Source of the DNA: an uncultured Collinsella sp.
Lineage (GTDB): Bacteria > Actinomycetota > Coriobacteriia > Coriobacteriales > Coriobacteriaceae
Reading direction: 5' to 3'
Length of the DNA: 5,785 bases
Assembly (NCBI GenBank): GCA_902489225.1
Contig: CABTZA010000117.1
Coordinates: 1-5,785 of the forward strand
The notes under the pieces were generated by a model. It saw only the letters and a list, made by a program, of their open reading frames with translations. It ran no database searches and was not told the DNA's origin. Made by a program: the position numbers and the translations under genes. This document shows, in pieces, positions 5,622 to 5,785 of this stretch (position 1 is its first letter; the number at the start of each line of letters is the position of its first letter).

Positions 5622-5725
5622 AGATAAGCTCCTTAATAGAACAATTCAAACTCCAGTACTGTACCACAATCCCCCGTTCTCCCCTACCTGCCACTCGGGG
5701 ACGGGGCGGAAATGGCAGAAATACC
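5622..5725. other. secG upstream non-coding region
   Basis: No reading frame is supported here. The secG ribosome site AAGGAG lies close to the gene. An 8-base palindrome CAGTACTG sits at about 5654-5661. A G-rich block follows (on the plus strand CTCGGGGACGGGGCGG near 5694-5709), flanked by CTGCCA (5688-5693) and TGGCAG (5713-5718) in inverted orientation. A secG promoter must lie in or near this segment, but no pair of -35 and -10 boxes stands out: TTGTGG (5669-5664) with AATTGT 17 bases on is weak. Confidence 0.4.
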
Positions 5726-5761
5726 AAAAAAGGGGATTGTCCGATTGTGGACAACCCCCTT
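5726..5761 (-). terminator. Intrinsic terminator of the gene upstream of secG
   Basis: On the minus strand a 13-bp stem (5761-5749 with 5742-5730, one G-T wobble) closes a six-base ACAATC loop and ends in a run of six T residues (5731-5726). On the plus strand the same stem has an A-C mismatch and no T-run, so the direction is clear. The gene it serves lies beyond the right edge, also on the minus strand. Confidence 0.85.
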
Positions 5762-5764
5762 GCT

Positions 5765-5785
5765 AGAAAACGGTATTTGTTTTCT
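5765..5785. repeat. Small inverted repeat at the right edge, beside the terminator
   Basis: AGAAAAC (5765-5771) and GTTTTCT (5779-5785) are exact inverted copies around a seven-base loop. The repeat sits three bases from the terminator stem, on the side nearer the unseen gene. It may extend past the edge. Its role is unknown; it could add structure at that transcript's 3' end. Confidence 0.4.

Noticed and set aside
5367..5785. Plus-strand open frame opposite secG and extending to the right edge (5380-5766)
   Set aside because: It crosses two minus-strand transcription features, has no membrane or domain pattern, and is antisense to a good secG.

Overview
The window holds five genes and the start of a sixth, all on the minus strand. 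Read in the direction of transcription (right to left) the order is: the terminator of an unseen upstream gene, secG, the secG terminator, oppA, oppB, oppC, oppD and the first 51 codons of oppF. This is a complete-looking Opp/Dpp-type oligopeptide ABC importer operon next to a single-gene secG unit. No phage, IS element, CRISPR array, tRNA or rRNA gene is visible.

Organism: codon use is GC-rich, intergenic DNA is AT-rich, Shine-Dalgarno sequences are strong (AAGGAGG, GGGAGG), and intrinsic terminators have clean U-tracts. OppA carries a twin-arginine-type lipoprotein signal. The overall protein flavour suggests a high-GC Gram-positive of the Coriobacteriia, most like Collinsella or a relative. 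That placement rests on recognition of protein style only and was not tested by alignment.

Layout: 5726-5785 contains a strong terminator and a second small inverted repeat belonging to a gene beyond the right edge. 5622-5725 is the secG upstream region and has a G-rich stretch. secG (5367-5621) ends in a textbook terminator (5313-5343). The next 240 or so bases are the regulatory region of oppA, with a candidate promoter, a spaced direct repeat and a spaced inverted repeat. oppA (3394-5070) is followed by a 156-base gap with a 10-bp hairpin but no good U-tract. oppB (2200-3237), oppC (1250-2185), oppD (156-1247) and oppF (1-155, cut by the window edge) then follow with gaps of 14, 2 and 0 bases.

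How the genes work together: OppA is a membrane-anchored lipoprotein that captures peptides outside the cell. OppB and OppC form the membrane channel. OppD and OppF are the paired cytoplasmic ATPases that power import. The hairpin between oppA and oppB could let the cell make more OppA than channel and ATPase, as is common for such operons. SecG is a subunit of the SecYEG protein-export channel and seems to be only a neighbour.

This is a conventional housekeeping and nutrient-uptake region; I found no evidence for an undescribed system. The observations most worth a second look are a perfect 22-bp palindrome lying exactly over the lipobox codons of oppA, a tandem eight-residue acidic repeat in an external loop of OppB, the Tat-type lipoprotein signal and cysteine richness of OppA, and the spaced repeats at the oppA promoter.
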